A stretch of DNA of 50,093 bases from Oscillospiraceae bacterium (GTDB lineage Bacteria; Bacillota; Clostridia; Oscillospirales; Ruminococcaceae). This document shows positions 17,842 through 28,200 of this stretch, one piece after another. The notes under the pieces are model-generated. The model saw only the letters and a list, made by a program, of their open reading frames with translations. It did not search any database and was not told the DNA's origin. Where the stretch lies: assembly GCA_017550285.1 (NCBI GenBank), contig JAFZPP010000009.1, positions 1 to 50,093 on the forward strand, written 5' to 3'. Both the position numbers and the translations under genes were made by a program. How positions within the stretch are numbered: the stretch's first letter is position 1; every line of letters starts with the position of its first letter.

Positions 17842-18366
17842 TTATGAAAGTCCGCCGGTGAGTATTTCGCGGAAATAGTCTTCGAGCGGCAGGGTTGCGC
17901 CGGAATGATGTCCGTCCGGCACGATACGGAAGCGTTCGTTTCCGAGGAGGTTTTTTGTGAAATCATGCGTGTCGATGACCTCATCCGCACCGCCGGTGAT
18001 GCAGCTTACCAGCTGGCTGTCGATTGCAGAAAATGTGCCGAAGATCGGGATAAACGGTGCAATATCACCCGTATAGCCGAGCCGCGGCAGATGCAGAAAC
18101 GGCAGCAGGCAGGGATTGACAAACATCGTCGGTAGATGAGATTCCGCACAGAGCGCCGCAGCAAAAAATCCGCCGAGACTGGTGCCGGTGATGCGGTCAA
18201 TCCGCTGATCTTTGAGAATCTGCCGCAGCATTTGCAGCAGCTCCTGCGGCGAAATACTGTCGTAGTCGATTGTCGGAGAGATGACATTGCAGCCGAGCGT
18301 CTGCAAAGCAGAGCAGGCGGCGTTCTGCGGCGTGCCGTGGTAGCCGTGAATGTTGAGAATGTTCAT
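17842..18366 (-). CDS. YqiA/UPF0227-like alpha/beta hydrolase
   Basis: 174 residues with the compact hydrolase layout of YqiA-type esterases: N-terminal NILNIHGYHGTPQNAA, nucleophile elbow GTSLGGFFAAALC, Asp in GGADEVID and His in PDGHHSGA. It is cytosolic and its substrate is unknown. An AAAGGAA site lies just before the ATG. It stands alone between the purL terminator and mazF. Confidence 0.8.
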   Translation of the reverse strand: MNILNIHGYHGTPQNAACSALQTLGCNVISPTIDYDSISPQELLQMLRQILKDQRIDRITGTSLGGFFAAALCAESHLPTMFVNPCLLPFLHLPRLGYTGDIAPFIPIFGTFSAIDSQLVSCITGGADEVIDTHDFTKNLLGNERFRIVPDGHHSGATLPLEDYFREILTGGLS

Positions 18367-18390
18367 GTGATGTTCCTTTCTATGAAAATC

Positions 18391-18425
18391 AAACCCGAAA
18401 GCAATTTACGGTTGCTTTCGGGTTT
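18391..18425 (-). terminator. Intrinsic terminator of purL
   Basis: 14-bp perfect stem (18391-18404 with 18412-18425), 7-base loop, then GATTTTC on the minus strand. Confidence 0.8.
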
Positions 18426-18498
18426 GTTGCATGAATCGTACATACAATGAGATTTCAAACGGGCGCGCTGACCGGTATCAATCCGTCTGAGACAACGC

Positions 18499-21400
18499 TT
18501 AATCTGCGAAATAGCGCACGCCGCTCAGGAAAATCTGCTGATCCTTCTTGCCGGGAACATTCTTGCAGACCTCATTGCCGATACGCTCACTGTGACCCAT
18601 TTTGCCGAGGATTCTGCCGTCGGGGGAGGTGATACCCTCGATTGCATCGACGGAGCCGTTCGGGTTGAAGCGGATATCCATGGTTGGGCGGCCGGAGAGA
18701 TCGACATACTGCGTTGCAATCTGACCGTTGTTTGCCATGCGCTGGAGCAGCGAGCCGGAGGCGATAAATCTGCCTTCGCCGTGGGAAATCGGAATCGTAT
18801 GCAGCTCACCGACCTCACAGCCTGCGAGCCACGGCGATTTGTTGGATGCAATGCGCGTTGTGACCATCATGCTCTGGTGACGGGCAATCGTGTTGAAGGT
18901 CAGCGTCGGGGAGTTCTCGCTCATCTCGGTGATTTCGCCGTAGGGGACGAGACCGAGCTTGACGAGTGCCTGGAAGCCGTTGCAGATGCCGAGCATCAGA
19001 CCGTCGCGGTTCCGCAGCAGGTTATGCACAGCCTCGGTGACCTTCGGATTGCGGAAGAATGCGGTAATGAACTTGCCGGAGCCGTCCGGCTCGTCGCCGC
19101 CGGAGAAGCCGCCCGGAATCATAATCATCTGGGAGTTGTCAATCAGCTTGACCGCTGCCTCGACGGATTCCTCGATTGCCGCTGCCGAGAGATTGCGGAT
19201 GACCAGAACCTCCGGCACAGCGCCTGCACGCTCAAATGCACGCGCGGTATCGTATTCGCAGTTCGTGCCCGGGAAGACCGGAATCAGGACGCGCGGCTTT
19301 GCGGTCTTGACTGCCGGAACCGGACGGGTGCCTGCCTTGTGTGCATAGGGCTCGATGGTTGCGAAGGCGGTCTTGATGCGGCACGGGAAGACGGATTCGA
19401 GCTTGCCCTCCCAGGCCTTCTGGAGCGTATCGAGGCTGATTGTCTGCGTGTCGGAGAAGATTTTGTACTGCTCGGTCGTTCTGCCGATGACTTCCTCGCC
19501 CGCCTTTGCCGGACCGTTCAGCTCGATGATGAAGGAGCCTGCACACGGCTCAAAGAGGATGAATTCCGGCAGAACCTTTGTGAACTCGAAGCCGATGTGG
19601 TTGCCGAATGCCATTTTTGCAAGACCTTCCGCAACACCGCCTGCATCGACGGACCAGATTGCCTTTGCTCTGCCCTCGGAGACCAGCTTCTCGACATAAT
19701 CGAAGACCGTGCGGACACTCTGCCAGTTCGGCAGACCGCTGGTGGAGTATTCCGGTGCAATGCGGATGACCGTGCTGCCGGTCTCCTTGAATTCGGTCGA
19801 AATGACGCGCTTGGTATCAGCCGTGGAGACTGCGAAGGAAACAAGCGTCGGCGGAACGTCAATATTCTCAAAGGTACCGGACATGGAGTCCTTGCCGCCG
19901 ATGGACGCGCAGGAGAGTTCAAGCTGTGCACGGAATGCGCCGAGCAGTGCGGAGAACGGCTTGCCCCAGCGTCTTGGGTTGTTCTGGGTGCGCTCGAAGT
20001 ATTCCTGGAAGGTCAGCCAGCACTGATGCCACGAGCCGCCCGCTGCGATGACCTTTGCAACGGATTCGATGACCGCGTAGATTGCGCCGTGATAGGGCGA
20101 GTGCTCAGAGATGACCGGATTGAAGCCCCAGCCCATGATCGAGCAGGTCGAGGTTTCGCCGGAGAGTACCGGAATCTTGGCTGCCATTGCCTGTGCCGGC
20201 GTCAGCTGATAGACGCCGCCGTAGGGCATCAGGACCGTGCCTGCGCCGATTGTCGAGTCGAATTTCTCGACCAGACCCTTCTGCGAGCAGACATTCAGGC
20301 TGCTCATGAGTTCGCGCCAGCCGTCCGGTGTATCCTCAAAGCGCTCGTCGCGCTGCGGTGTGCCGGTCGGTGCGGCTGCGATGATATTCGTATGCTTTTC
20401 TGCGCCGTTGGAATTGAGGAATTCACGCGACAGATCGACAATCGTCTTTCCGTTCCAGTTCATGCGCAGACGGTTTGTATCGGTTGCCTTTGCAACAACG
20501 GTCGCAAGCAGATTTTCCTTCGCTGCTGCCGCCATGAATGCATCGACATCCTCCGGTGCAACGACGACAGCCATGCGCTCCTGCGATTCGGAGATTGCAA
20601 GCTCGGTGCCGTCGAGACCGTCATACTTTTTCGGGACGGCATTCAGGTCGATGTCCAGACCGTCGGTCAACTCGCCGATTGCAACGGAAACACCGCCCGC
20701 GCCGAAGTCATTGCAGCGCTTGATGAGCTTTGTGACAGCCGGATCGCGGAACAGTCTTTGCAGCTTGCGCTCCTCGGGCGGATTGCCCTTCTGAACCTCT
20801 GCACCGCAGTGCGTCAGCGATTCAAGCGTATGGGATTTCGAGGAACCGGTTGCACCGCCGCAGCCGTCTCTGCCGGTTTTGCCGCCGAGCAGGATGATAA
20901 TATCGCCGGGAACAGGACGCTCTCTGCGGATATTCTCAGCCGGAGCCGCGCCGACAACTGCGCCGATTTCCAGACGCTTTGCGACATAGCCCGGATGATA
21001 GACCTCGGAGACATGTCCTGTCGCCAGACCGATCTGGTTGCCGTAGGAGCTGTAGCCGTTTGCCGCGCCGACCGTGATCTTTCTCTGCGGCAGCTTGCCG
21101 GGGATTGTATCGGAGACCGGAATCAGCGGATTTGCCGCACCGGTCACGCGCATTGCCTGATAGACATAGCTTCTGCCGGAGAGCGGATCGCGGATTGCGC
21201 CGCCGAGGCAGGTTGCAGCGCCGCCGAACGGCTCAATCTCGGTCGGGTGGTTATGGGTCTCATTCTTGAACATGAGAATCCAGTCTTCCTGTCCCTTGTC
21301 GGTATCGACCTTGATCTTGACGGAGCAGGCGTTGATCTCCTCACTCTCGTCGAGCGCCGGAATTTTGCCGTCCGCCTTGAGCTTGCGCATCGCCATGGTT

Positions 21401-22212
21401 GCCATGTCCATGAGCGTGATCGGCTTGTTCTCTCTGCCGAGCTCTTTGCGGACATTCAGATAATCCTCATAGGCATCCTTGATATAGGGTGTCTCGATCT
21501 TGACCTTGTCGATTGTGGTGAGGAAGGTCGTATGGCGGCAGTGATCGCTCCAGTAGGTGTCGATCATGCGGATTTCGGTGATCGTCGGGTCGCGGTGCTC
21601 GGTATCGCGGAAATATTCCTGACAGAAGGTGATATCGTCAAAATCCATTGCGAGGGCATAGGTCTCGAGGAATTTCTCTCTCCCTGCCTCGTCCAGCTCG
21701 CAGAAGCCGTCGAGCGTTTCAACGGTCTCCGGCAGCGCATAGTTCATATCGAGCGAATCGACGGTTTCAAGCGATGCCTCGCGGCTTTCGACGGGGTTGA
21801 TCAGATATGCCTTGAGCCGGTCGAATTCCGCATCGGTCAGAATGCCGGAAACGATATAGATTCGTGCATTGCGGACGCGGCAGCGCTCCTTGCCGTTGAG
21901 AATCTGGATGCACTGCTCACAGGAATCCGCGCGCTGATCGAACTGTCCCGGGAGATACTCGACGGCGAAAATGCGCTCCTGATTGGAGAGCAGCGGCAGC
22001 TTTTCATAGACATAATCGACAGCCGGCTCGGAGAACACGGTCGGGATCGCTTTCTGGAAGTCCTCGGCGTCGATGCGGTCGGCATCATAACGGTTGAGGA
22101 CACGGATACCCTGCACATCCAGACGCAGGGCAGTGCGCAGGTCGGAGAGAACGGATTGCGCCTCTACGGCATATTGCGGCTTTTTTTCGGTGTAAATACG
22201 ATAAACAGCCAT
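18499..22212 (-). CDS. purL: Phosphoribosylformylglycinamidine synthase, single chain
   Basis: 1237 residues from ATG 22212, which follows a GGAGG site; two earlier in-frame ATGs are less well placed. This is the large fused PurL that makes FGAM in purine synthesis, carrying PurS-, PurL- and PurQ-like parts in one chain. Seen are DTYWSDHCRHTTF, FKNETHNHPTEIEPFGGAATCLGGAIRD, GGGVSVA-like GAGGVSVAIGELTDGLDIDL, and a C-terminal class I amidotransferase with PGTNCEYDTARAF and nucleophile Cys in LGICNGFQAL. It is 57 bases downstream of mtaB and probably cotranscribed with it. Confidence 0.96.
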   Translation of the reverse strand: MAVYRIYTEKKPQYAVEAQSVLSDLRTALRLDVQGIRVLNRYDADRIDAEDFQKAIPTVFSEPAVDYVYEKLPLLSNQERIFAVEYLPGQFDQRADSCEQCIQILNGKERCRVRNARIYIVSGILTDAEFDRLKAYLINPVESREASLETVDSLDMNYALPETVETLDGFCELDEAGREKFLETYALAMDFDDITFCQEYFRDTEHRDPTITEIRMIDTYWSDHCRHTTFLTTIDKVKIETPYIKDAYEDYLNVRKELGRENKPITLMDMATMAMRKLKADGKIPALDESEEINACSVKIKVDTDKGQEDWILMFKNETHNHPTEIEPFGGAATCLGGAIRDPLSGRSYVYQAMRVTGAANPLIPVSDTIPGKLPQRKITVGAANGYSSYGNQIGLATGHVSEVYHPGYVAKRLEIGAVVGAAPAENIRRERPVPGDIIILLGGKTGRDGCGGATGSSKSHTLESLTHCGAEVQKGNPPEERKLQRLFRDPAVTKLIKRCNDFGAGGVSVAIGELTDGLDIDLNAVPKKYDGLDGTELAISESQERMAVVVAPEDVDAFMAAAAKENLLATVVAKATDTNRLRMNWNGKTIVDLSREFLNSNGAEKHTNIIAAAPTGTPQRDERFEDTPDGWRELMSSLNVCSQKGLVEKFDSTIGAGTVLMPYGGVYQLTPAQAMAAKIPVLSGETSTCSIMGWGFNPVISEHSPYHGAIYAVIESVAKVIAAGGSWHQCWLTFQEYFERTQNNPRRWGKPFSALLGAFRAQLELSCASIGGKDSMSGTFENIDVPPTLVSFAVSTADTKRVISTEFKETGSTVIRIAPEYSTSGLPNWQSVRTVFDYVEKLVSEGRAKAIWSVDAGGVAEGLAKMAFGNHIGFEFTKVLPEFILFEPCAGSFIIELNGPAKAGEEVIGRTTEQYKIFSDTQTISLDTLQKAWEGKLESVFPCRIKTAFATIEPYAHKAGTRPVPAVKTAKPRVLIPVFPGTNCEYDTARAFERAGAVPEVLVIRNLSAAAIEESVEAAVKLIDNSQMIMIPGGFSGGDEPDGSGKFITAFFRNPKVTEAVHNLLRNRDGLMLGICNGFQALVKLGLVPYGEITEMSENSPTLTFNTIARHQSMMVTTRIASNKSPWLAGCEVGELHTIPISHGEGRFIASGSLLQRMANNGQIATQYVDLSGRPTMDIRFNPNGSVDAIEGITSPDGRILGKMGHSERIGNEVCKNVPGKKDQQIFLSGVRYFAD

Positions 22213-22269
22213 GAACGAATCATCCTCCATGATCATATAATATGGTGAGAGATCGGAGACTGCCGTGCA

Positions 22270-23568
22270 TCAGTCCGCAGAAGGGACCCCCAGCAGGCAA
22301 TCATCCTCATACCCTTCTATTGTAACACAAATCGCGGAATTCTGCAAACCCTTTTCTGCATTTTCCGGAAAAATTTTCACAAGTGTACCATCCGGCGTAT
22401 GCCCTTGGTAAAACCGCTGTGCATTTTGCTGTTTCTCACCCTCGACGAGGACGCTGACCTGCCGTCCGGTGAACCGGCTGAGATGTGCTTTGCGAATCTC
22501 ATTTGCGATTTCGGTCAGCTTTCCGGCGCGCCGCATCCTGATTTTCTGCGGCACCTGATCGGGAAATGCAGCGGCTCTGGTGCCTTCGCGCGCGGAATAC
22601 GGAAAAACATGTACCTTCGTGAATCCGATCTCCTGTACAAAGCGGCAGGTTTCCTCGAACTGTTCGTCTGTCTCGCCCGGAAATCCGACGATGACATCGG
22701 TCGTGAGCGCTGCATCGGGAAAGAGCCTGTGGATTTCTTCTGCCAGTGCGCGGTACTGCGCCGTATCATAGCGGCGGTTCATGCGCCTGAGAACGGCATC
22801 GCAGCCGCTTTGCAGCGACAGATGAAACTGCGGACAGAATTTCTCACAGGCAGCAAACCGGCGGAGCGTTTCCGTGTCCATGCGTTCCGGTTCCAGCGAA
22901 CCGAGCCGGACGCGGAGGATGCCTTCCTGCGCTGCGCAGAGCCCGACGGCATCTGCCAGCGACTGACCGGTATCCGTGCCGAAGAAGCCGAGATTGATGC
23001 CGGTCAGCACGATCTCACGGAAGCCTGCTTCGGCAAGCGCCTGCACCTCGCTCCGGAGGCGTTCAGGCGGCATGGAGCGGCATCTGCCGCGTGCAAAGGG
23101 GATGATGCAGTAGCTGCAAAACTGATTGCAGCCGTCCTGAATTTTCAGGAATGCGCGTGTGCGCGTGGTATCGGCACAGGGCAGGGGAGAGAAGACATCG
23201 CCGCTGCTGTAGGTCGGAATGTTTTTCTGCGGCATATCTGTCTGCGCGGAGAGCCATTCCAGCAGTGCTTCGCGGTTCTTTGTGCCGGTGACGAAATCCG
23301 CCTCGGAGAAATCGTCCTCGGGAAACGCCTGCGGCCAGCAGCCGGTCAGCAGCCGCTTCGCCTTCGGATTCTTCCGTTTCAGGCTGCGCAGAAGCTGCTT
23401 TGTCTTGCGGACGGATTCCGCCGTGACGGCGCAGCTGTTGACGATCAGGATGTCTGCCTCGTCGGCGGTTTCCGCATCCTCGAGCTGCATGCCGCGCAGC
23501 ACGGCGGCAAGTCCGGAGCTTTCTGCCTGATTGACCTTGCAGCCGAGTGTCAGTATTTTGAATTTCAT
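22270..23568 (-). CDS. mtaB: tRNA (t6A37) methylthiotransferase MtaB
   Basis: 432 residues. MtaB is a radical-SAM enzyme that converts t6A to ms2t6A at position 37 of ANN-decoding tRNAs. The N-terminal UPF0004 domain has TLGCKVNQAES and further Cys in VNSCAVT and LLTGCWPQ; the radical-SAM cluster is CNQFCSYC, followed by IPFARGRCRSM; VIVGFPGETDEQFE is conserved, and a C-terminal TRAM-like domain follows. KVNQ, rather than the MiaB pattern, favours MtaB. The ATG is behind TAGGAGAT. Confidence 0.95.
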   Translation of the reverse strand: MKFKILTLGCKVNQAESSGLAAVLRGMQLEDAETADEADILIVNSCAVTAESVRKTKQLLRSLKRKNPKAKRLLTGCWPQAFPEDDFSEADFVTGTKNREALLEWLSAQTDMPQKNIPTYSSGDVFSPLPCADTTRTRAFLKIQDGCNQFCSYCIIPFARGRCRSMPPERLRSEVQALAEAGFREIVLTGINLGFFGTDTGQSLADAVGLCAAQEGILRVRLGSLEPERMDTETLRRFAACEKFCPQFHLSLQSGCDAVLRRMNRRYDTAQYRALAEEIHRLFPDAALTTDVIVGFPGETDEQFEETCRFVQEIGFTKVHVFPYSAREGTRAAAFPDQVPQKIRMRRAGKLTEIANEIRKAHLSRFTGRQVSVLVEGEKQQNAQRFYQGHTPDGTLVKIFPENAEKGLQNSAICVTIEGYEDDCLLGVPSAD

Positions 23569-23703
23569 AACGATCTCCTATGCAAATTGCACAAATTCAA
23601 CAATAAAAGATTGTGCATCTCCTATAGTATATTTGGAATGCAAAAAAGAAATACGAATGTCCTCCGAAAAATCGGTCAGGTGTACAAAATGGTGCAATAT
23701 TGC

Positions 23704-23732
23704 TTGACTTTTCACTATATATGGTGTATATT
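23704..23732 (+). promoter_or_regulatory. Promoter of the HPr-like gene
   Basis: -35 TTGACT (23704-23709) and -10 TATATT (23727-23732), 17-base spacer. The 23569-23907 gap otherwise holds the mtaB upstream region and a leader of about 170 bases in which I see only a small CGGC/GCCG hairpin. Confidence 0.75.
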
Positions 23733-23907
23733 TTACGTAGGGTGATTCATGACAACCCTCCAACAAGATTCGGTGCGCGGGAGCAAGCGGCAGTTCTCAG
23801 CCGTGCATCCCCTCTCGTCACGCTGTGCGCGCGGCATCCCCGTACACCACATGTTTCTCCGATAATATCTGTCCGGTTTATGGAAAGGACTAAGTGAGGT
23901 AAGAACG

Positions 23908-24156
23908 ATGTACGTAACCACCGTTTATCTTCCCGAAATTGCTGATGTTGCCGAGTTCGTCAACGTCATGAGCCAGTTCCGCTTTGAGGCACAGCTTCAT
24001 GTCGGCAACTATTCCGTCGATGCAAAATCCATTATGGGTATTTTCACGCTCGACCGTGATCAGCAGATTCAGCTGGAGGCATCCGTGACCGATGCGTCGC
24101 AGATTGCAAAGCTGAATGATGCAATCGGCAGATTCCTCTATCATCCGGTACACTGA
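23908..24156 (+). CDS. HPr-like protein lacking the phosphorylated histidine
   Basis: 82 residues aligning with the phosphocarrier HPr over most of its length: FVNVMSQFRFEAQLHVGNYSVDAKSIMGIFTLD matches the HPr helix, strand and regulatory Ser46 region (KSIMG), and the final helix IAKLNDAIGRFL follows. The active-site GLHARPA is replaced by PEIADVA, so it cannot accept phosphate from PTS enzyme I. It resembles Crh-type regulators or further diverged relatives; a regulatory role is inference. It has its own promoter and a long leader. Confidence 0.8.
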   Translation: MYVTTVYLPEIADVAEFVNVMSQFRFEAQLHVGNYSVDAKSIMGIFTLDRDQQIQLEASVTDASQIAKLNDAIGRFLYHPVH

Positions 24157-24276
24157 GACCGGAACTCAAGATTGTTTTCTACTTCTCAGGGAGGCAGATG
24201 CTGCTCCCAAATCCCCCTTTTTTCATGTTGCTCCCCAATGCTTCCGCAAGGGGGGCATCAACCCACTTGCGTGTCG

Positions 24277-24316
24277 TTCTCTGTGTGTTCCACAGAGAAT
24301 GATGCGTGTTTTTTTT
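24277..24316 (+). terminator. Intrinsic terminator after the HPr-like gene
   Basis: 9-bp perfect stem (24277-24285 with 24291-24299), 5-base loop, then 9 bases and eight T (24309-24316). A weaker hairpin (24189-24208) followed by a T-run at 24218 precedes it. Confidence 0.55.
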
Positions 24317-24436
24317 GCATTGCGAAACGGGACATACCGGATACAGTATACCACAAAACCGCATGAAAAGCAAGCCCCTGCACACAAAGAAATCACGCCG
24401 GCGTATCCGCTTGGGACGGATGCACCGGCGCTTTGT

Positions 24437-25048
24437 TTATACGGAATGCTGCTGCGCGAGCCAGTCGGTGAGACCTGCATAGAGCGTAAGCGCGACCTGA
24501 TGTTGATAATCGGGGTCGGCGAGCTTTGCGGCTTCTTCGGGATTGGAGAGAAATCCGCATTCCGCCATGACCATCGGATGCTCGCAGAACCAGCAGAGGA
24601 ACAGCTCCTTGCCGCAGCGCTTGATCTCGCGCTCGTTCTGCGGCTGGAGCAGCGTCCGGAACTGTGTCTGCATCGACTGCGCAAGGCTTTCGCTTCCGGA
24701 ATTGGTCGGGGAGTAGAACATCTGCGCGCCGCTGTATTTCGGGTCGGTAAACTGATTCTGGTGAATCGAGATGCAGACGGCGTTCTCCGGTGCATTCAGG
24801 ATTTTGAGCCGGTTATCCATATCGGAGCTTTTCTGATTTGCAATGCCCTCGATGCCTGCATCATGAATGGAGCGGTCGGTGTCGCGCGTGACCTGCACCT
24901 CAAATCCGGAGATTTCGAGCAGTCCGCGCAGATCAAGCAGAATGTTCAGATTGATGCCCTTTTCCGGAATGCCGTCCGCCGAGGAGCATCCGCCGTCCAT
25001 GCCGCCATGCGGCGAATCAACTTAAACTAAGTCGTATTTTCTTCGCAT
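24437..25048 (-). pseudogene. N-acetylmuramoyl-L-alanine amidase (Amidase_3) with early in-frame stop
   Basis: The domain is a zinc amidase that cuts peptidoglycan stem peptides. From ATG 25000 there are 187 residues (INLNILLDLRGLLE, VTRDTD, SIHQNQF, catalytic Glu in VMAECGFLSNPEEA). The first zinc ligand lies before that ATG: reading back in frame gives VDSPHGG, a TAA at 25022-25024, then MRRKYDLV from ATG 25048. A product from 25000 would lack the His of the HGG motif. No ribosome binding site precedes 25000. So this is a nonsense-mutated gene or a short inactive form. No signal peptide is visible in either version. Confidence 0.75.
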
Positions 25049-25061
25049 CTTCGTTGTTTTT

Positions 25062-25090
25062 ATTATATCACAATTTGAGGATTTTGTCAA
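25062..25090 (-). promoter_or_regulatory. Consensus promoter of the amidase gene
   Basis: Minus-strand -35 TTGACA (25085-25090), -10 TATAAT (25062-25067), 17-base spacer. Transcription should begin about 25055, only some 7 bases before ATG 25048, so the mRNA would be nearly leaderless. Confidence 0.85.
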
Positions 25091-25165
25091 GAGGGGGACC
25101 GTGCCTTTCTACTGCCGACAACGCAGAGAAGGCAGTTTTAAACATAAAGAATGTAATTTTCAACA

Positions 25166-25194
25166 TTGACGCTCTATTGGGTTTATGATATAAT
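25166..25194 (+). promoter_or_regulatory. Promoter of the giant dockerin protein operon
   Basis: -35 TTGACG (25166-25171), -10 TATAAT (25189-25194), 17-base spacer; predicted start about 25201. Confidence 0.85.
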
Positions 25195-25209
25195 AATATC
25201 GTTCGTGTT

Positions 25210-25246
25210 TGCGGACCCTGCTTTCGGCGCAGAGTCCGCACTTTTT
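25210..25246 (+). promoter_or_regulatory. Terminator-like hairpin in the 5' leader (possible attenuator)
   Basis: 12-position stem with one mismatch (25210-25221 with 25229-25240), 7-base loop, then C and five T. It lies about 10 bases after the predicted start of transcription and 40 bases before the ATG of the 8.6-kb gene. There is no other gene it could end. Confidence 0.65.
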
Positions 25247-25282
25247 ATGCCATGAATGAAATAATACGATGAAGGAGCTGCT

Positions 25283-28200
25283 ATGAAAAAAACGCGAAAC
25301 AGGCTGTTTGCCGGCGGGCTTTCTGCATTTATGCTGATGAATGCTTTGCCGCTGCAAACAGCACAAACTGCATTCGCCGCTGAGATCGAAGCCGCAAGCC
25401 GCGGTGATCTCAACGGTGACGGAATAACAGACAGCGTCGATCTCGATGCACTGAAATCGCTGATCGGAAAGCGGCCGGACACGATCCTTGTTGAGACAGA
25501 CGAAGTGCTGCCCTATGATATCACACAGGACGGCTTTGTCGATGCGCGTGATACCTATGCGCTGTCGCAGTATCTGTCCGGTGCGGCAAAGGAACTGCCG
25601 GTCAAGCCCGGCAAAAAGACAGATGCACGCATCGGCATGAATCTCACCGGTGCGACATGCTTCCCGGGCGATGAGGTCAGGCTGACGCTTTCGTTTGTGG
25701 AATGGACAAAGGATATCGCAGCCTATGAGATTACGCTTGGATTTGATACCGGTCTCAAGCTGAAAGATGTGCAGTTTTTCTCGGATGACTGTCAGTATGT
25801 TCCGGCGGCACGTACCGTCAAGCTGACCGGTCTGCACAAAATCGATACGCTGCACCGCGGCGATTTCGCAGTCCTTACCTTTACGACAGACAAAACGCTC
25901 GACGGCAAATTCCCTGTTGCCGTGGAAGCAGCAAATGTGTTTACTTCTGAATACAATATCTATCAACCGGTCAAACCCGAGACAACCGTTGAGGTCTATC
26001 CGCTCTATGAACCGGTCGCGCTGGAGGCGTCAGGTATCGGCAGCAAATCCGTTTCACTGAAATGGGATATGCCGTTCACCGATCAGCCTGTTGTCGGTTA
26101 TCGAGTATACCGCGGTAAGGATATGATCAAAGAGACTGAGGATACATCGTTTCTGGATACCGGTCTGACGGTTGATACAGACTATATATATACGGTCTCC
26201 GCCGTCACAGAAAGCGGTGCGGAAACAGCACAGTCCCAACCGGTTCAGGTGCGCACGGCAGGTCCGAAGATTCTCAGCGCAGATTTCCCTGCGGAGACGG
26301 TCTCCGATGCGAACAGTGATCTGACAGTCCGGCTGGAGCAGGCTGCTCCGCTGAAATCGCTGACTCTGACCGGAAAGAGTGCGGACGGCAAAACCGTGAC
26401 AGAATCTGCTGATCTGCAAGGTGCGGATCTCAGCACGGTCACGCATCACTGGAAGGTCAGTGAACTGCCGGACGGCGCATATACGTTCCATATTACAGTG
26501 ACCGATACTGACGGTGCTTCGGCTTCATCCGAGGTCAGCGTCAAGGTTGAAAAGTCGCCGCTGAAACCGGTCACACTGAAAGGTGAAGCGGGCGGCGGTA
26601 CCGCGGTACTGACATGGTCGCTGGCGGCGGAGGCTGCCGTGACCGGCTATACCGTCTATCGCCTGAAAGATGACGGCAAAACATGGGAAAAGCTGGCGGA
26701 AATCCCGAAACGGGATGCGCTTTCCTATACGGATACAAAGCTGACGGCAGGGAAAAAGTATACTTATGCTGTTCGCAGCAAGGACAATCTGGGACAGGAA
26801 AGTCCGGACAGCAATACCGTGACCGTTACACCGGAGGCAGATACGGTTCCGCCGGAGATCACACTGTTCAAGCCGGCAGGCGGTCAGTTTGTTTCCGGTG
26901 CGGTGACGGTCAGCGTCCGTGCAGAAGACAGCAGCGGTGTTGCTTATGTGGGCTGTGAGATTTCCGCTGATGACGGCAAGACATGGAAAGCAATCGGCAA
27001 AACAGAAGGCGGTGCCGGAAGCTGGCAGCTCAATACTGCTGATTATAAGGACGGAACATACAAGCTGCGTGCAGTTGCAGAAGATACGCTCAAAAATGTA
27101 TCCGACGGCAAAAATACAGCCGAGCTGGCATTTGACAATACCGCACCGGCGCAGGTTCAGAATATCCGTGCCGTGCAGGTGAACGGCAGTGCAGCAACGC
27201 TTGCATGGGATGCGGTTGCCGATGCGGACTTTTCATATTTCGCTGTGATTGTTTCCGGCGGCGTTCAGAAGACGGAATATACGGTCAAAGATACGCTCGG
27301 CATCAATCTCAATGATCTGACACCGAAAACGACCTATGCCGTCACCGTATATGCCGTGGATGCTGCAGGCAATGCCGGAGCAGCTTCGGAGCCGTTCCGC
27401 TTTGTTACCACCAATGATACAGAGCCGCCGGTGATCTCTGCGATCAGTGCAAAGCCGTCTGTCGCATCGGCAAAGGTGCCGCTGACAGTCACGGTTTCCG
27501 CAGAAGACATTTCTCAGGTGAGTGCAGTCTATCTGGAATACTCGCAGGATCAGAAGAACTGGAAGCAGCTGAGTGCAGCAAATACAAAGCAGGCAGTTTT
27601 CAGTCTCAGTGATTCATCTCTGAAAGAGGGTAAGCTGTATCTTCGCGCATATGCCAAAGATCAGAACGGCAATACCGGCGATCCGAAAACAGCAAAGATT
27701 TATGAGATTGACGTGGACAATACAGCGCCGCCTGCACCGAAAAATATCGCTGCATCTGTCCAGCCGGCTGTCAATGTGATCACATGGCAATCCGGAGACA
27801 ACACGGAGCCGGTCACATACCGTGTGGAATGCGGAAAGAGTAAGACGGATACTGCATTCAGGCTGCTTGCAGACCGCATCAGCGTAAGCAGATTCGAGGA
27901 TAAAGAGGTTGCGCCGAATCATACATATTGCTACCGGATCACGGCGATTGATACTGCGGGCAATCTCAGTACGCCGGTCTATACGGACGAACTGAAACGC
28001 ACGCCGGATACGGAAAAGCCTGTGATCCGGACATGCAGCATTTCACAGAACGAAATTGTCTGCTCTGCACATCATACGCTGCAAATCCTTGCTTCGGATA
28101 ATATCCGTATTGCTTCTGTCAGCGCGGCTTACCGCTGCAAGGAAACCGATGAATGGAAGTCACTGAAAACCGAGCAGGTAAAAGTCAATTCTGCCGGCAC

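Noticed and set aside
17631-17990. MazE antitoxin upstream of mazF
   Set aside because: The only minus-strand frame here is Cys/Arg-rich with no AbrB or RHH pattern and overlaps the YqiA-like gene end; it is a shadow frame.
18592-22248. 1218-codon plus-strand open frame
   Set aside because: It is antisense to purL, has no ribosome binding site, no family motifs and a Cys/Arg/Asp-rich composition typical of mirror frames; purL is unmistakable on the other strand.
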